64,000 nucleotides of DNA from Jaapia argillacea MUCL 33604 (Eukaryota > Basidiomycota > Agaricomycetes > Jaapiales > Jaapiaceae), in assembly GCA_000697665.1 (NCBI GenBank), contig KL197709.1, positions 2,603,599 to 2,667,598 on the forward strand. Reading direction: 5' to 3'. Made by a program: the position numbers and the translations under genes. Numbering within the stretch: the stretch's first letter is position 1; every line of letters begins with the position of its first letter. The notes beneath the pieces were generated by a model that was given only the letters and a program-made list of their open reading frames with translations, was not told the origin of the DNA and ran no database searches. Below, piece after piece: positions 54,352 through 64,000 of the stretch.

Positions 54352-55914
54352 ATGTCCAATCGGATTGCCTCTGCTGCTCAGGGAATGATAGATGCGAAGA
54401 TTGAAAAGCTCAGGAAACAAATTCAGGTCCTACATCGAGATCGGAACGACCTTTCCCCCGTAAACCGACTTCCATGCGACATCATATTGATGATATTTCA
54501 GCAACTCATTCCCGACCTCGACTTCGACATTGCTGTCAACTTCAACAGCAGACATCCAGGCTTCCCCGGCAATCTTCTCAATGTCACCCACGTTTCCCAG
54601 CGTTGGCGGACCTTGGCGTTGGAATCGTCTGGATTATGGAGCCGTATCGTCTCCCCACCTTTCCGGTTTGCCAATGAGATGATTGCTCGTTCAAGGGACG
54701 CCTGCCTGGAGGTCGACGTTCGGGGTCATGCTGCCAAAAGGTTTCTCCCCCGTGTCTTCGGCCAATTAATACGGATCAGAGTCCTCGCAATCGACCTATC
54801 TTTTCGTAATGCACGGGAGCCTGGCTTGGAAGAGCTAGATCGACCTGCCCCGCTCCTCGAAACACTTTCCCTTCGTCATGCAGTGCTGCCGCGTAGACTC
54901 TTTGCTGGTCAGTGCCAAAAGCTGAAGCGAGTCTACCTTCGCCAGTGCGCATTCCATTGGTCCCCCGAAATATACACGTCGTTCCACAACCTCATCGCTC
55001 TACAAGTGAGCCGCTGTGATATTAGGTTGTCCAGTGGCCTGCCAAGCTTATTGGTTGTCCTCGAAACTATGCCGTTGCTCCGAAAGTTACAGTTGGAACA
55101 TCCATTCTCAGGCATGCTAGATAACCTTGGCATTGCTAAATTTAGTCGGCCAGTAGTGATGCCCTCGCTCATCGACTTAGAATTCGTGGATTTGGAAAGG
55201 GAATGTGTGTGGTTCCTCGAACACACCACCTTCCCGAAAGTCCAAACGTGTTGTTTCGGAATTCATGATTCATATGATTCCACCACATCCATTCGACCCT
55301 CCGATGTCTGCAACACCATTCGTAAATCGTTTCAACATCTACAGGGCGAGCGACCATGGGTTTTCATCGACTTGGATTGCGACAAAAATATGTCCGCACA
55401 CACTGGTATGCCACCAGAGGACACGGATGGATCCTCAGGAGACATCAAACCCCAACTCCAACTTGAGGTTGAGTATTGGTCGAACTTTCTTCCAGAGCTT
55501 CACCCAATACTCCACCCTCAGTACGTTCGGGCCATATCACTGGGTCACTCGGAGTGTCTAGATGAAGAAGTCCTTGGGGAGTTTCTTGCATCATTTCGAA
55601 ACATACAAGAATGTACGATATACCGAGACGATGTGACAGCATTGTTGCTTACACTTGCCATGCCGAGGAGGAACGAGGAGAATGGGATGAAGGAGCTCTT
55701 GTTCCCGAACCTGAAGGTGCTCTCCTTCAAAGATTTGCCAAACCGAGGCCTTCCCGAAAGTCTGCAGAACCTTCTGGAGATGAGGTTTGACGACGGCCGA
55801 GGCCAGAAGCTTAGAGAACTCAGGATTCATCGATGTCGTACCCTCACCCCAAAGATAATCCGTCGTTTCGCTCGGTTCGCCGACAGAATAGTCTCGGATG
55901 TGGGTCAGCTATAG
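54352..55914 (+). CDS. F-box/LRR-like protein, tandem copy 3
   Basis: An open frame of 520 residues with the same order as copy 2: IDAKIEKLRKQIQVLHRDRN helix, F-box VNRLPCDIILMIFQQLIP with NVTHVSQRWRTLALESSGLW, a leucine-rich body, and an end LRELRIHRCRTLTPKIIRRF, stop at 55,912-55,914. The codon aligned with the copy 1 and 2 start (ATG-ATT-CCA) is ACG here (about 54,308), so translation probably starts at the next ATG, 54,352 (MSNRIASAAQ), losing about 15 residues before the helix. The F-box itself is untouched. It is the most diverged copy, yet the frame is fully open, which suggests constraint or recency. Confidence 0.82.
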   Translation: MSNRIASAAQGMIDAKIEKLRKQIQVLHRDRNDLSPVNRLPCDIILMIFQQLIPDLDFDIAVNFNSRHPGFPGNLLNVTHVSQRWRTLALESSGLWSRIVSPPFRFANEMIARSRDACLEVDVRGHAAKRFLPRVFGQLIRIRVLAIDLSFRNAREPGLEELDRPAPLLETLSLRHAVLPRRLFAGQCQKLKRVYLRQCAFHWSPEIYTSFHNLIALQVSRCDIRLSSGLPSLLVVLETMPLLRKLQLEHPFSGMLDNLGIAKFSRPVVMPSLIDLEFVDLERECVWFLEHTTFPKVQTCCFGIHDSYDSTTSIRPSDVCNTIRKSFQHLQGERPWVFIDLDCDKNMSAHTGMPPEDTDGSSGDIKPQLQLEVEYWSNFLPELHPILHPQYVRAISLGHSECLDEEVLGEFLASFRNIQECTIYRDDVTALLLTLAMPRRNEENGMKELLFPNLKVLSFKDLPNRGLPESLQNLLEMRFDDGRGQKLRELRIHRCRTLTPKIIRRFARFADRIVSDVGQL

Positions 55915-56607
55915 GAGCTTCGGAGCCGCACTCGAGACAGGAAGGTAATTTCTCCATAAAGCAACTGTGCATAAATTAGCACCTGTCGCTCACACATGGA
56001 TTGAGTTCAGGTAGAAAAATGATTGGAAGAGCTAATTATTACTCGCCTTTCACGAATTTAAGAGGTATTCTGCCAGGATGACCACCTAAGTTCAGTTGCC
56101 CTCAACACCGGGATCCAGTGCAGCGAAGCTCGTTTAAACTCTGCCTAAGTTGACGCCTCTATTCCACGGAATGCCACCTGGGCGTATGAAGGGTCTGCCC
56201 TCCAGTCTTACACCAAAGGAGCTTGAGCGGAACCACTCGCCTCGGAGGGCTACGGACAACGTCGTGACACAGTCGTCTGACACCCGTTCCTGGTGTTTTG
56301 CGCTGACTAAATTTGCTGTCTCAAGGATGGTGTCAGGAACTTCTACTTGGCGGAATCAGTGACGTCCGCTGAGATTTCGGTACGAGATGATCTTGCTGGC
56401 ATTGAATCCACAAATAGTTGTGGGCATTTCGCTCAAGAAACGACATGCCTTTGTGCACACTGGGAGTACAGATGTCTGAGATCCAATTCCGTGCCTGTCA
56501 ATCGACAATTGCCTGCTACATCAAATTGACTGCACAGAAGCTAGCCCAGTCGAGGACTGCGATGGAGACATGGCGGGCTAAAGTGAAGTTAGAAGTATTG
56601 ATACACC
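55915..56607. other. Right flank of the array and 3' flank of the DUF6534-like gene
   Basis: Homology to the other unit ends continues to about 56,170 (GCCAGGATGACCACC, then CCTCTATTCCACGGA), after which the sequence is unique. No convincing gene; short frames on the + strand have no family likeness. Confidence 0.5.
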
Positions 56608-58533
56608 TCACATCGAGCGTGAGCAGCCAACCTGTGCAATATCCACCTTGGTTAGCTCCACCGCGATGCCGCTCCCTTGGCGAATTTCGATCTGGCGAGA
56701 CAAATCCATAGTGATGGGAGAATCGGAAAGGCGTTGTCGAAGATGCTCTCGGGCGTTCAACCTGCGAAGAAGATCGGTAATGTTGTCAGGGGCATCGTAG
56801 GATGACGCGAAAGAAAGGCAACGAACTTCGCTAACATAGAGAGCGAGTAAACTGGAAGGGTGTCAGGAATGTGGCATGCTGAGATTTAGTAAGTATTACC
56901 ACTGCTGATGCAGGGCTCTATGGCACCAAATGAGAACGAGTTTGTGTCGACCACATACTAGTAACCAAGGCACGGTTATTCAATGTATCAGATGACTTAT
57001 TGTGATAGGGGCATACCAGCACAAGGTATGTGATGCACATCAAACTGCAACAAAGCGTTCAGTGTAATGAAGGAGATTGAAAAGAGAAAGATTGGTACCT
57101 CGTGATGAGACCCGATGCAATGGTGTATTGAATGAGAGTCGATGTCAACGATTTCATTCTATCGAGAAGGTCAGTAGGGAATATTGATGATCGAGAAACT
57201 GACCTTCGGCCTCCATGCAAACCGCGATTAATGACCAGGATCATAGTGACTAAGTCGGAGAGATGACTCGGTGAGGATAGGAGCTCAGGCACCGGTATGG
57301 TTGGGGCAACGAAAGTACCTGTGATACAACAATCGAGGAACGCCGACGTTGCCATCTCAAGCCACCCCCACCACTATCAGGATGTCAGGTGTGATTTGAA
57401 TCCTACTGATAGAGACAGCTAGTCAACATGCCACTTACTTCCCGCTCTTGGACGTTCAGGTCAGGTATTGTCGCGCTATAGGTTATGATCGAATCAGCAT
57501 CGACTGGACTGCTAGCATAAGGCAACATACACAGTTATAATTTCCACTGAATCCCATGATCAGCAGGAGACTGGACCAACGGTCGGGTACAGCTTACCGG
57601 CGCCAGTGACTGGCGGCGCAGTGAGTCGAATATAACTAGACACGGAATCAGCGAAAGGTACCTACCCACGAGCAATGCCAAAACTGCGATAGCAACAGTA
57701 CGCGATACGCGTCGGTGTTGCGCAATCCCAGCTAGCTGAGAAATCACTGCACGAAGGTGAGCTACAGCGCCACAAACAATGGAAAAATGAATACATTTCC
57801 ATATTCCTGCGAGGTATATGCTGTATGTGGTGTGCTTTAGGTAACGTGCTCAAAATGTCGAGTGAGACCATACCATTGGACAAGGCGCGTGGCGATCATC
57901 TGGAGGTGGCAGTGAGTCAGTTCAAGGCTAGTCAACGAGGGTCCACTGAAATCCACAGTACACGGCTGATAGGAGCAATCTATACGGACGTGAATCGAGG
58001 GCCATGGCTTGGATACGTGGCGAAAACGAACCCGGAGACTCCTGGAGAGCTACGTGAGCGGTTGTATGGTTGCTCGCAATACTAATGATGCCACCCACCA
58101 AAAACTAGCGGACATGAAAGCTGGATCACATGCATCCATAATGAGATATCGATAGCCTACGCCGACACATGCCATCAGATGCAGTGCGTCGAAAACACTA
58201 TCTTAACGTTGAGTGATAGGGGAATGGGAAATTGTAGATGCTGTGTAGCTGACCACAAAGCGGCTATCTAGCAGGCATCGAAATGACTGTGATGAAGTCG
58301 TACAGGAGAGAAACTGGCGTACTGATATTTTCAAATAAATCTGGTCCTTCGGATAGCGAGTGTAATAGACATAGACCTGCATAATAGTAATTCCAAACAG
58401 CCTGTGAGTGGTAGTCACTGGTGAGATTCAAAACACCATCGACAGAGGCGGGGTGGACGAACATAGCTCCAGTTACAATTCCAATATAGAAGATTCCAAG
58501 GCCGGTGCCAAGTGAAGCAGTGTCGCCAGCCAT
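56608..58533 (-). CDS. DUF6534-type multi-pass membrane protein (gene model partly resolved)
   Basis: A basidiomycete-expanded family of about seven membrane segments, function unknown. From ATG 58,533: MAGDTASLGTGLGIFYIGIV, then an intron beginning GTTCGT joins GAM to LFGITIMQVYVYYTRYPKDQ. VFDALHLMACVGVGYRYLI is at about 58,125-58,190. IWKCIHFSIVCGAVAHLRAV is near 57,740-57,810, and FLDCCITGTFVAPTIPV near 57,285-57,340. KSLTSTLIQYTIASGLITR (about 57,105-57,160) matches the family's Leu-x-x-Tyr-x-Ile-x-x-Gly-Leu motif. SSLLALYVSEVRC and LLRRLNAREHLRQ (about 56,725-56,850) match the closing SLLA...LNAR motif. The stop is at 56,608-56,610. The join between YPKDQIYLK and VFDALHL could not be placed in frame with a standard GT-AG pair. 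Either a splice site is unusual or the gene is damaged. Confidence 0.6.
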
Positions 58534-59787
58534 TGGCAAAATGATTGAGAAAAGTGAGAACGCTGGTCTATTATATCACCTCAGTCAAGAGACGGAGTAG
58601 CGCCTTACACATCTAGTTTCACATCCTTAGCCCAATCACCGGTGATAGATGGTGGGTAGGATGGCATCACAGGAGAGGTGATTATAATGGATCAAATTAT
58701 GCCAACGGTGTGCCACCAACTGGGGTGAGGATGTTGTGCGGGCTGTACAGGTGTTATCGTTAGATGTACCCTATCCTTCGCCGCCGGGATGGCACACCTT
58801 TGAAATTGTCGGCGCCGTGATGCAGAATCAAACGCACGGACCGGCTGGTCATCGGCAGATGACACGAGTTGGGGATTCAAAAAACACGGCAACAACCATC
58901 GCTGAGAGGAATGGAGCACGGAAGGTGAAGCTACCGATCACCCGATGTAGTGCAACCTCCCAGCAAAGGGATGCATGCCTCTCCAGCACAACCATTCGAA
59001 CCTTCGACTCAGACGCAGCGCGCCGAAGAGGTAAGAAGAACTGGGTGCATCTGCGATACACTTCCCGACGAAAAGCAACGTCGTAGAGTCTCCCGGGCTA
59101 GAGAGGAGATGCTCCAAGAAAAGAACGAGGCATGTTGCACAGCCTCAAGGTAACATGTACTAATCAGCAAAATGTTCCTAATCTTGAAACCATAATCTCT
59201 GCAAGGTGTGATGAAAACGACATACCAAAGAGCATTCCATCTCACACAAAATCTCTTTCGTTCCATCTCCTGCCGTAATTAGCGCCGCACAGCCTCGCGC
59301 GCATCTTAGAAACTGTAGAAACTGGATGGGAGCCCAAAAGCAAAGCCACAAACACCTTTCAATCCTTTCCGTACTTTATAAAAGTATTGCTTTGACATTG
59401 ATTGCACTCCAGTAGGACCAAGCGAGGGGTTGCATGCTGAAGACGCACATCCAGATGTCGAATGGACGGACGATCGGCGTACTCGAAACTGAGAGTGTGG
59501 AGGGACGGGAGTCGTGCCACGTAGTGCAGTCAACATATTATTCAACACGGCAGCGCGACAACATGCGCCAGTAGCTGCCAATCCATGCGCCATCCGCGAG
59601 TGCCTTGTAGAATTAGCCTCAATCTCTGATGCGCTACAGAAAAGTCAAAATACAGTCGTGTATGCTATGTGCCATGTCTCCCAAACTTCTGGTATCGATA
59701 CAACAATCATGTGCCGAGTCCTCACCCGTCCATTCCTCGACAAATCAATGAAGCCTCCGAATCTAGCTGAGAATTCACAGATCAGAG
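58534..59787. other. 1.25 kb intergenic region
   Basis: This holds the promoter of the DUF6534-like gene and the 3' flank of the coiled-coil gene. Frames up to 116 codons on the + strand (58,736-59,086) show no family signature. Nothing else is recognised. Confidence 0.4.
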
Positions 59788-60547
59788 TTACTCAAGCGGT
59801 CTCTCTGCTGGGGCTTGGGGACCAGCGGATGTGGATGACGCTGTGGTAGCAGATGTAGGAGATTGAGTGAGGCTTCCGCCAGGCCCTGCCGCTGGGCCGT
59901 GTGTGTGGAGTTGGGCTATGCGAGATTCACGAGATTGCTGTGAAATAGGTGTGTTGGTTATATACGATGATTGAAGAGATGCAAGGTGAGGAGGTGGAGA
60001 AGGGAGTGGGTACCAAGGGGAGGATGGAGATGGGGTAGAAAATAGGTGGCAAGGAACGCACGTCGTTCGCCTCCTTCTTCTTCTGCATTTCATCCATCAA
60101 GGTCTTCTTCCTCTGGACATCTCGAGAAAGTTGTTGTTCGTGCTCATGTTTGATCTACATGAAGCCGTATGCCCTTCTCCGTCAGCCAAGTCCGACGAAG
60201 TGACCAAAGGGAAAGAAGGCTTACGTTGAGTTGTTGCTCGGCCTGCTGTACATCCGCACTCGTCTTCTCATGCGTATGCGTAGCGTTATTCAGAGCTTTC
60301 TTTGCTTCATGCTCCTTCCTGTGGGCCTTGTCAAGGGAGTGAACAGCCTTGTCTGACATCTTCACGTAACCATCTTTAGTGCCTTTGGTGTCTTCCACCA
60401 TGTGTTACGGGTACATACCTTGTGAGACTTGGCCTCTGCCTTCTCGGCGGCTTGGACGTCCTTAATGGCATGACCCAGATTTTTCTGGTCGGCCTTCTCC
60501 TCGTTCGCGATCATCTTTTCGATGTCTTTAACCTGGGGGTCGGGCAT
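59788..60547 (-). CDS. Small coiled-coil protein, hypothetical
   Basis: I do not recognise the family by name. Four exons read MPDPQVKDIEKMIANEEKAD (ATG at 60,547) to AEKAEAKSHK; DKAVHSLDKAHRKEHEAKKA to DVQQAEQQLN; IKHEHEQQLSRDVQRKKTLM to KKKEAND; and QSRESRIAQLHTHGPAAGPG to AERPLE-stop at 59,788. The product is about 165 residues. The first three exons are rich in Lys, Glu, Ala and His with heptad-like spacing, so long helices or a coiled coil are expected. The last is a Pro/Ser/Thr/Gly-rich tail. There is no signal peptide or membrane segment. Introns have clean GT-AG ends. Divergent from the MscS gene. Confidence 0.72.
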
Positions 60548-61287
60548 GGTGATAGGCTTCGGATGTGGTGATGATACTGGGTATACGGGTCTTCAAAGGT
60601 GATGATAGCTGGAAGGAGGGGAGTTGGCAAGGCAAAGGTTTATGAAGGCCGCTGTGGTGAGTGATGTCATGCTGAAAGTCTGGAATGACGCTAAGGCCCG
60701 AGGAGCAAGTGACAGTTTCAGTCTAGAAAGATTGTTTGCATTTCGACTCCGATCCATTGCCGCGTCCAACCACAGTTCATGCCTCCGCAACTGTAGAGGT
60801 TCAGCACATACATACCCTGTGCAGGACGAAGGATCAGTACTGGCTATTTTTGTGCGTCGATGGCCGCCTCTTTCCTTCGTTTTTTCTCACTCCCGTTTCT
60901 CCGTAAATTACAGATTCCCCCTAGATTTTAGGGTGCTTCACACCACCGCTCAAATTTGTGGAGCTGATGTCAGTCAGACTCGAGGGTCCACTTCGAATCT
61001 TCGTTGGGGCTCGTCGGTACTGGATACCCACCCCGAATATGTGCCTGGAAACTGGTCGGGTTGAGACACCAACCTGGTGGGGTGAGTGTTCATAATTCGT
61101 TACATTTCTTTCCATCATCCGCCTATTGCACTTGAAGCTTGAAGTCTTGAAACCACCTTTCGTTCTCCCTCTCATTCTTTCCGTCGAAGGTCCACGTGAA
61201 ATCGAAGTAAAAGAAGACAAACGTCCACTCCACCCTCGCTTCTGAAGTGTCGAACAACGAGCAGGTCTTGTGGTTCCCATTATTGCC
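60548..61287. promoter_or_regulatory. Divergent region, coiled-coil gene / MscS channel
   Basis: 740 bp between two head-to-head starts. A C/T-rich stretch on the + strand (about 61,150-61,185) lies 100 bp before the channel start. An open frame at 60,624-61,064 has no recognisable features. Confidence 0.4.
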
Positions 61288-64000
61288 ATGCAGCCCCCAC
61301 GAAAGGATCCCTCGCCTCCGCTAAGATACCGGGCTTCTTCTTTGTTCAATACCGAGAACGATTATCAGGAGGCTCTCCCTTCCCCTCCATACCAACGACA
61401 AGCAAGTACATCCCAAGTAGTCTTGGACGGGTTACCTCCCCCTCAATCGCCTGCTTATCGCTCTCAGACGAGTTTCATGGATTCGAAAGACGAACGCACA
61501 GCAGAGGTTGATGGTCAGTCCACGGACATCAAGCTCAAGTCCCGCGAGGAATCGTCTCCTCCACAGAAGAAGCTCGTAGTCCACTATCCAGATGATATCG
61601 ATGTTCCGAGTTATCATAATACACCTCAACGCCTTGATTCTGGTGACGCTCTGAGTCAGAGAGTTCCTCTCGGAGCTGATACGGATGATGAGGATGATCA
61701 CGACGATGAAGATGATTATGATTGGAGTGCGGAGGAGGATTTGGTTGACGAGGAGGCCAAGTTTGAGCAGAAGATGGGTGGGGAGCAGAAAAAACGCAAG
61801 GGTTGGGGATTGAGAAGGTTCGTTTCATACTTGTGTATCAGCCTCCTTCGACGCTCACCTGCGTCTCTAGGATAATAACCCTCCTCCTCTCCTCCCTTCT
61901 GGGTACATTGTTCCTCTCCTCCATCCTCGTCGCAGTAGCTCTCCTCCTCCACTTCTACTTCTACATCCCCCACCCCACATCCTCTCGGCGTTACTTGACC
62001 TCAAACATCTCTGCCTGGCTCTACTTCTTTGCCGTAAACCTCTTAATATCCTGGTTCCTCGCTCTCCTCGTCGACCTGGTCCCAGTCTTCGTCCGATTTG
62101 GGATCGCAGTTGCTTGGGGACATGTTTCGGAGGATTGGAAAACTCGGTTGGAGATGTATGGGAGTGTGAAGGGTTGTGTAAAGCCTGTGTTGTATGCTGC
62201 TAGTGGGTGGGTTAGTTGGGTGATTATCTTTCAGAGTGTTTTTGGGTTGTATGATTCGGGGAACGAGGGGCGTAGTTGGGCTTCATACACTCCTAGGGTG
62301 AGTAATCGGTTTTGTTCTCTTCGAGCTACAAGACGAGGGAAATAATCATCTCGTCTAACCCCTCATCTACAGGTCCACCAGGCGATCGAATTCCTCTTCT
62401 TCCTAGCGCTAGTACTCAGCGTTCAACGACTCCTTTCCCAAGCAATAGCATTTGCATTCCACCGCGTAGCCTATGCAGACAGACTCGAGTCCCTCCGCGA
62501 AGCCTTGAAAGCTGTAGAAAAGCTCCGGACGTACAAACCCAAACATCGATCCGGCATGGGGATGGGACATAGAAGTGGAAAGAGCACTCCTGTATTGAGT
62601 GTGTTTGGTTGGGGGACAGCTACCCACGATGTAGAGGATGGGGATGTGGAAGATGAAATGGATGTGGTCCAGGGGAGAGGGAAGAAGAAAGGGAAGGCGA
62701 GGGGGAGGAGTTCATGGCTACATAAAGCCGATAAGGAGCTTTTGAAACATAAACGCAGGAAGGACGAGTCCCGCTCTCGTTCCCGCTCTCGGGCGGGGAG
62801 TCGTAGTCCCATAAGGTTGACGTCGGCGTCTCACTCCGAACCTTCGACCTGTCCTATTAGCCCGGTAGCCACCCCTACTCACGCACATACCTACCCACCG
62901 ACCGCAGTCGCAGTCACTTCCTCGCCTGAACGGACCGTCCTCGGACCAGCTGCACCTACTCATCATCGACGCACCAGTAGTTTTGGCTTCGGGTTTGGTT
63001 CTCATAGAACTGGGAAAGAACACGGGCCGGAGGATGAAGTTGGAATGATGCAGGCTGCAAAGGTGTTGAAGACGGCTGTGTTACACGATGCGAGGAATAT
63101 TAAAGGGAAGGAGGGTGGTGGATTGAATGGGTTGATGTGGAATGTTGGGTCCGCGCATGAGGCGAAGGTGAGGCTGGCTCTTCCCATCTCTATTGATTTC
63201 TCGCTCCCTTTCATTCATCCGTTCGCGCGCCCCGATATGCCGACACACGCACGTTACTGACCACTCTAATCTTATCACGCAGCGCCTGGCAAAAGCAATC
63301 TACACAACCTTCAAGGACAAGAAACGTCATTCGCCCCTCCTCCTTCCGGCCGACTTCGAGCCGGCCTTTCCCTCTCCTGAGGAGGCTGCCGAAGCCTTTC
63401 GCGTCTTTGATGTCGACAACAACGGTGATATCTCCCGTGCTGAAATCAAGACCACTCTCCTCAAGATATATAAAGAACGCCGATCTCTCAGTCGTAGTAT
63501 GCGCGATGTGTCAGTGGCATTGAAGACGTTAGACCAAATGCTGTTGGTTGCGGCGTTTGTGGTGCTTTTCTTTGTGTCGTTGAGCATCTTCAGAGTGAAC
63601 TATGTGAAGAGTTTGACGAGTTTGTATTCGTTGTTTATCGCTGCTAGCTTTATCTTCAAGAGTTCGGCGAGTGGGGCCTTCGATGCGGTAATGTTTATAT
63701 TTGTTACACAGTGAGTGCTTTGGTATTCGTTTGCGATCTGGCTTGGCAGGAAGGGATCTGATGGTACTTGTGTTTTACAGCCCTTTTGATACCGGAGATC
63801 GGTGTTTCATTGATGGTACGCTGAGATTGATTGCTTGGTCGTGGAGGACGTGCGTTGATGTCGAACCTTCAGATGAGAATCTCGTTGTGAAGAAGATGGG
63901 TTTATTCGCCGTGAGTGATGGGCTTACGCTGATGTTGCAGGGTGCAGCCCTAATCCTCTCAACTAGACTGTGTTCGCCCGTGCGGATGGTACAGAGACGT
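61288..64000 (+). CDS. EF-hand MscS-type mechanosensitive channel (MSY1/MSY2-like), 3'-truncated by window edge
   Basis: Homologues in fission yeast sit in the ER and gate calcium under osmotic stress. The start MQPPRKDPSPPLRYRASSLF (ATG at 61,288) opens a disordered N-terminus with an acidic DTDDEDDHDDEDDYD run (about 61,680-61,730). Membrane segments follow: ITLLLSSLLGTLFLSSILVA (about 61,875-61,935), WLYFFAVNLLISWFLALLVD (about 62,010-62,070), and AIEFLFFLALVLSVQRLL (about 62,380-62,435). A long Ser/Arg-rich cytosolic loop leads to the EF-hand FDVDNNGDISRAEIKTTLL (about 63,408-63,465), whose Asp/Asn ligands are intact. The pore-lining region LLVAAFVVLFFVSLSIF and FIAASFIFKSSASGAFDAVM (about 63,540-63,690) precedes the beta domain PFDTGDRCFID. 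The C-terminus lies beyond the edge. Confidence 0.88.

Larger units (their letters stand above)
48421..56170. repeat. Three-unit tandem array: TAD1 5' end + divergent promoter + F-box gene
   Basis: Homologous units begin at about 48,421, 51,080 and 53,721 (all opening near TTTGAGGTAGGAAGACAT or a close variant). They end after a shared flank with a CCTCTATT(C/G)CACGG(A) motif at about 51,050, 53,690 and 56,158. Unit lengths are about 2.66, 2.64 and 2.45 kb. Each carries part of TAD1 exon 1 on the minus strand, the intergenic region, and an F-box gene on the plus strand. Stretches of 90 bp or more at the 3' ends of F-box copies 1 and 2 are identical, so the copies are young or gene-converted. 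Copy 3 is the most diverged. Confidence 0.88.

Noticed and set aside
48421-56170. The F-box array as a toxin-antidote or meiotic-drive locus
   Set aside because: Tandem F-box copies with relics of a housekeeping gene are explained by simple duplication; nothing in the sequence points to a toxin or antidote function.
58736-59086. 116-codon plus-strand frame
   Set aside because: No recognisable domain and no conserved codon pattern; overlaps open frames on the other strand.
1-64000. Search for CRISPR arrays, rRNA, long terminal repeats and retroelement proteins
   Set aside because: No regularly spaced repeats, rRNA-like segments, long direct repeats bounding an element, or protease/polymerase/integrase signatures were seen by eye.

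Overview
The window is nuclear DNA of a filamentous basidiomycete, most likely an Agaricomycete. Genes are dense and broken by many 50-60 nt GT-AG introns. Several gene families point the same way: a DUF6534-type membrane protein, a P450 pair, F-box/LRR-like paralogs, and a small secreted double-psi barrel protein. Most genes are conserved housekeeping eukaryotic genes, identified here from translated motifs.

Layout. 1-5,243 (+) holds the 3' part of the mRNA-export factor THO2, running in from the left edge. It converges on GTP cyclohydrolase I (-), which diverges from an ABC transporter (+). A PHO81-like SPX-ankyrin-GDPD regulator (-) and the peroxin PEX12 (-) follow, then a UPF0303 heme-degrading-like protein (+), mitochondrial single-strand DNA-binding protein RIM1 (-), and the ribosome-rescue GTPase gene HBS1 (+). 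HBS1 carries an alternative SKI7-like terminal exon. A CBM48/AMPK1-type protein (CRP1/MDG1-like, -) closes this block. About 4.2 kb without a convincing gene precedes an ATF1-type bZIP factor (29,231-31,306, +). A truncated P450 pseudogene and an intact-looking P450 paralog (both -) occupy 32.2-36.7 kb, followed by about 2 kb with no recognised gene.

From 38.7 kb come a secreted DPBB protein (+), the glycerophosphocholine acyltransferase GPC1 (+), the AP-3 mu subunit APM3 (-), a hexokinase/glucokinase with low-complexity inserts (+), and the tRNA adenosine deaminase TAD1 (-). 48.4-56.2 kb is a three-unit tandem array of about 2.6 kb per unit. Each unit contains the 5' end of TAD1, the divergent promoter, and an F-box gene. 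Only the first unit is attached to a whole TAD1, and the F-box copies are in different states: frameshifted, intact, and with the aligned start codon lost. The right end has a DUF6534-like membrane protein (-), a small coiled-coil protein (-), and an EF-hand MscS-type mechanosensitive channel (+) that runs off the edge.

The most interesting features are the HBS1/SKI7 two-in-one gene, the TAD1-F-box triplication, three Pho4-like CACGTT boxes in the PHO81 promoter together with loss of GDPD catalytic residues in its product, and a GC-AG intron in the hexokinase gene. I found no convincing wholly unknown multi-gene system, tRNA, rRNA, CRISPR array or retroelement.
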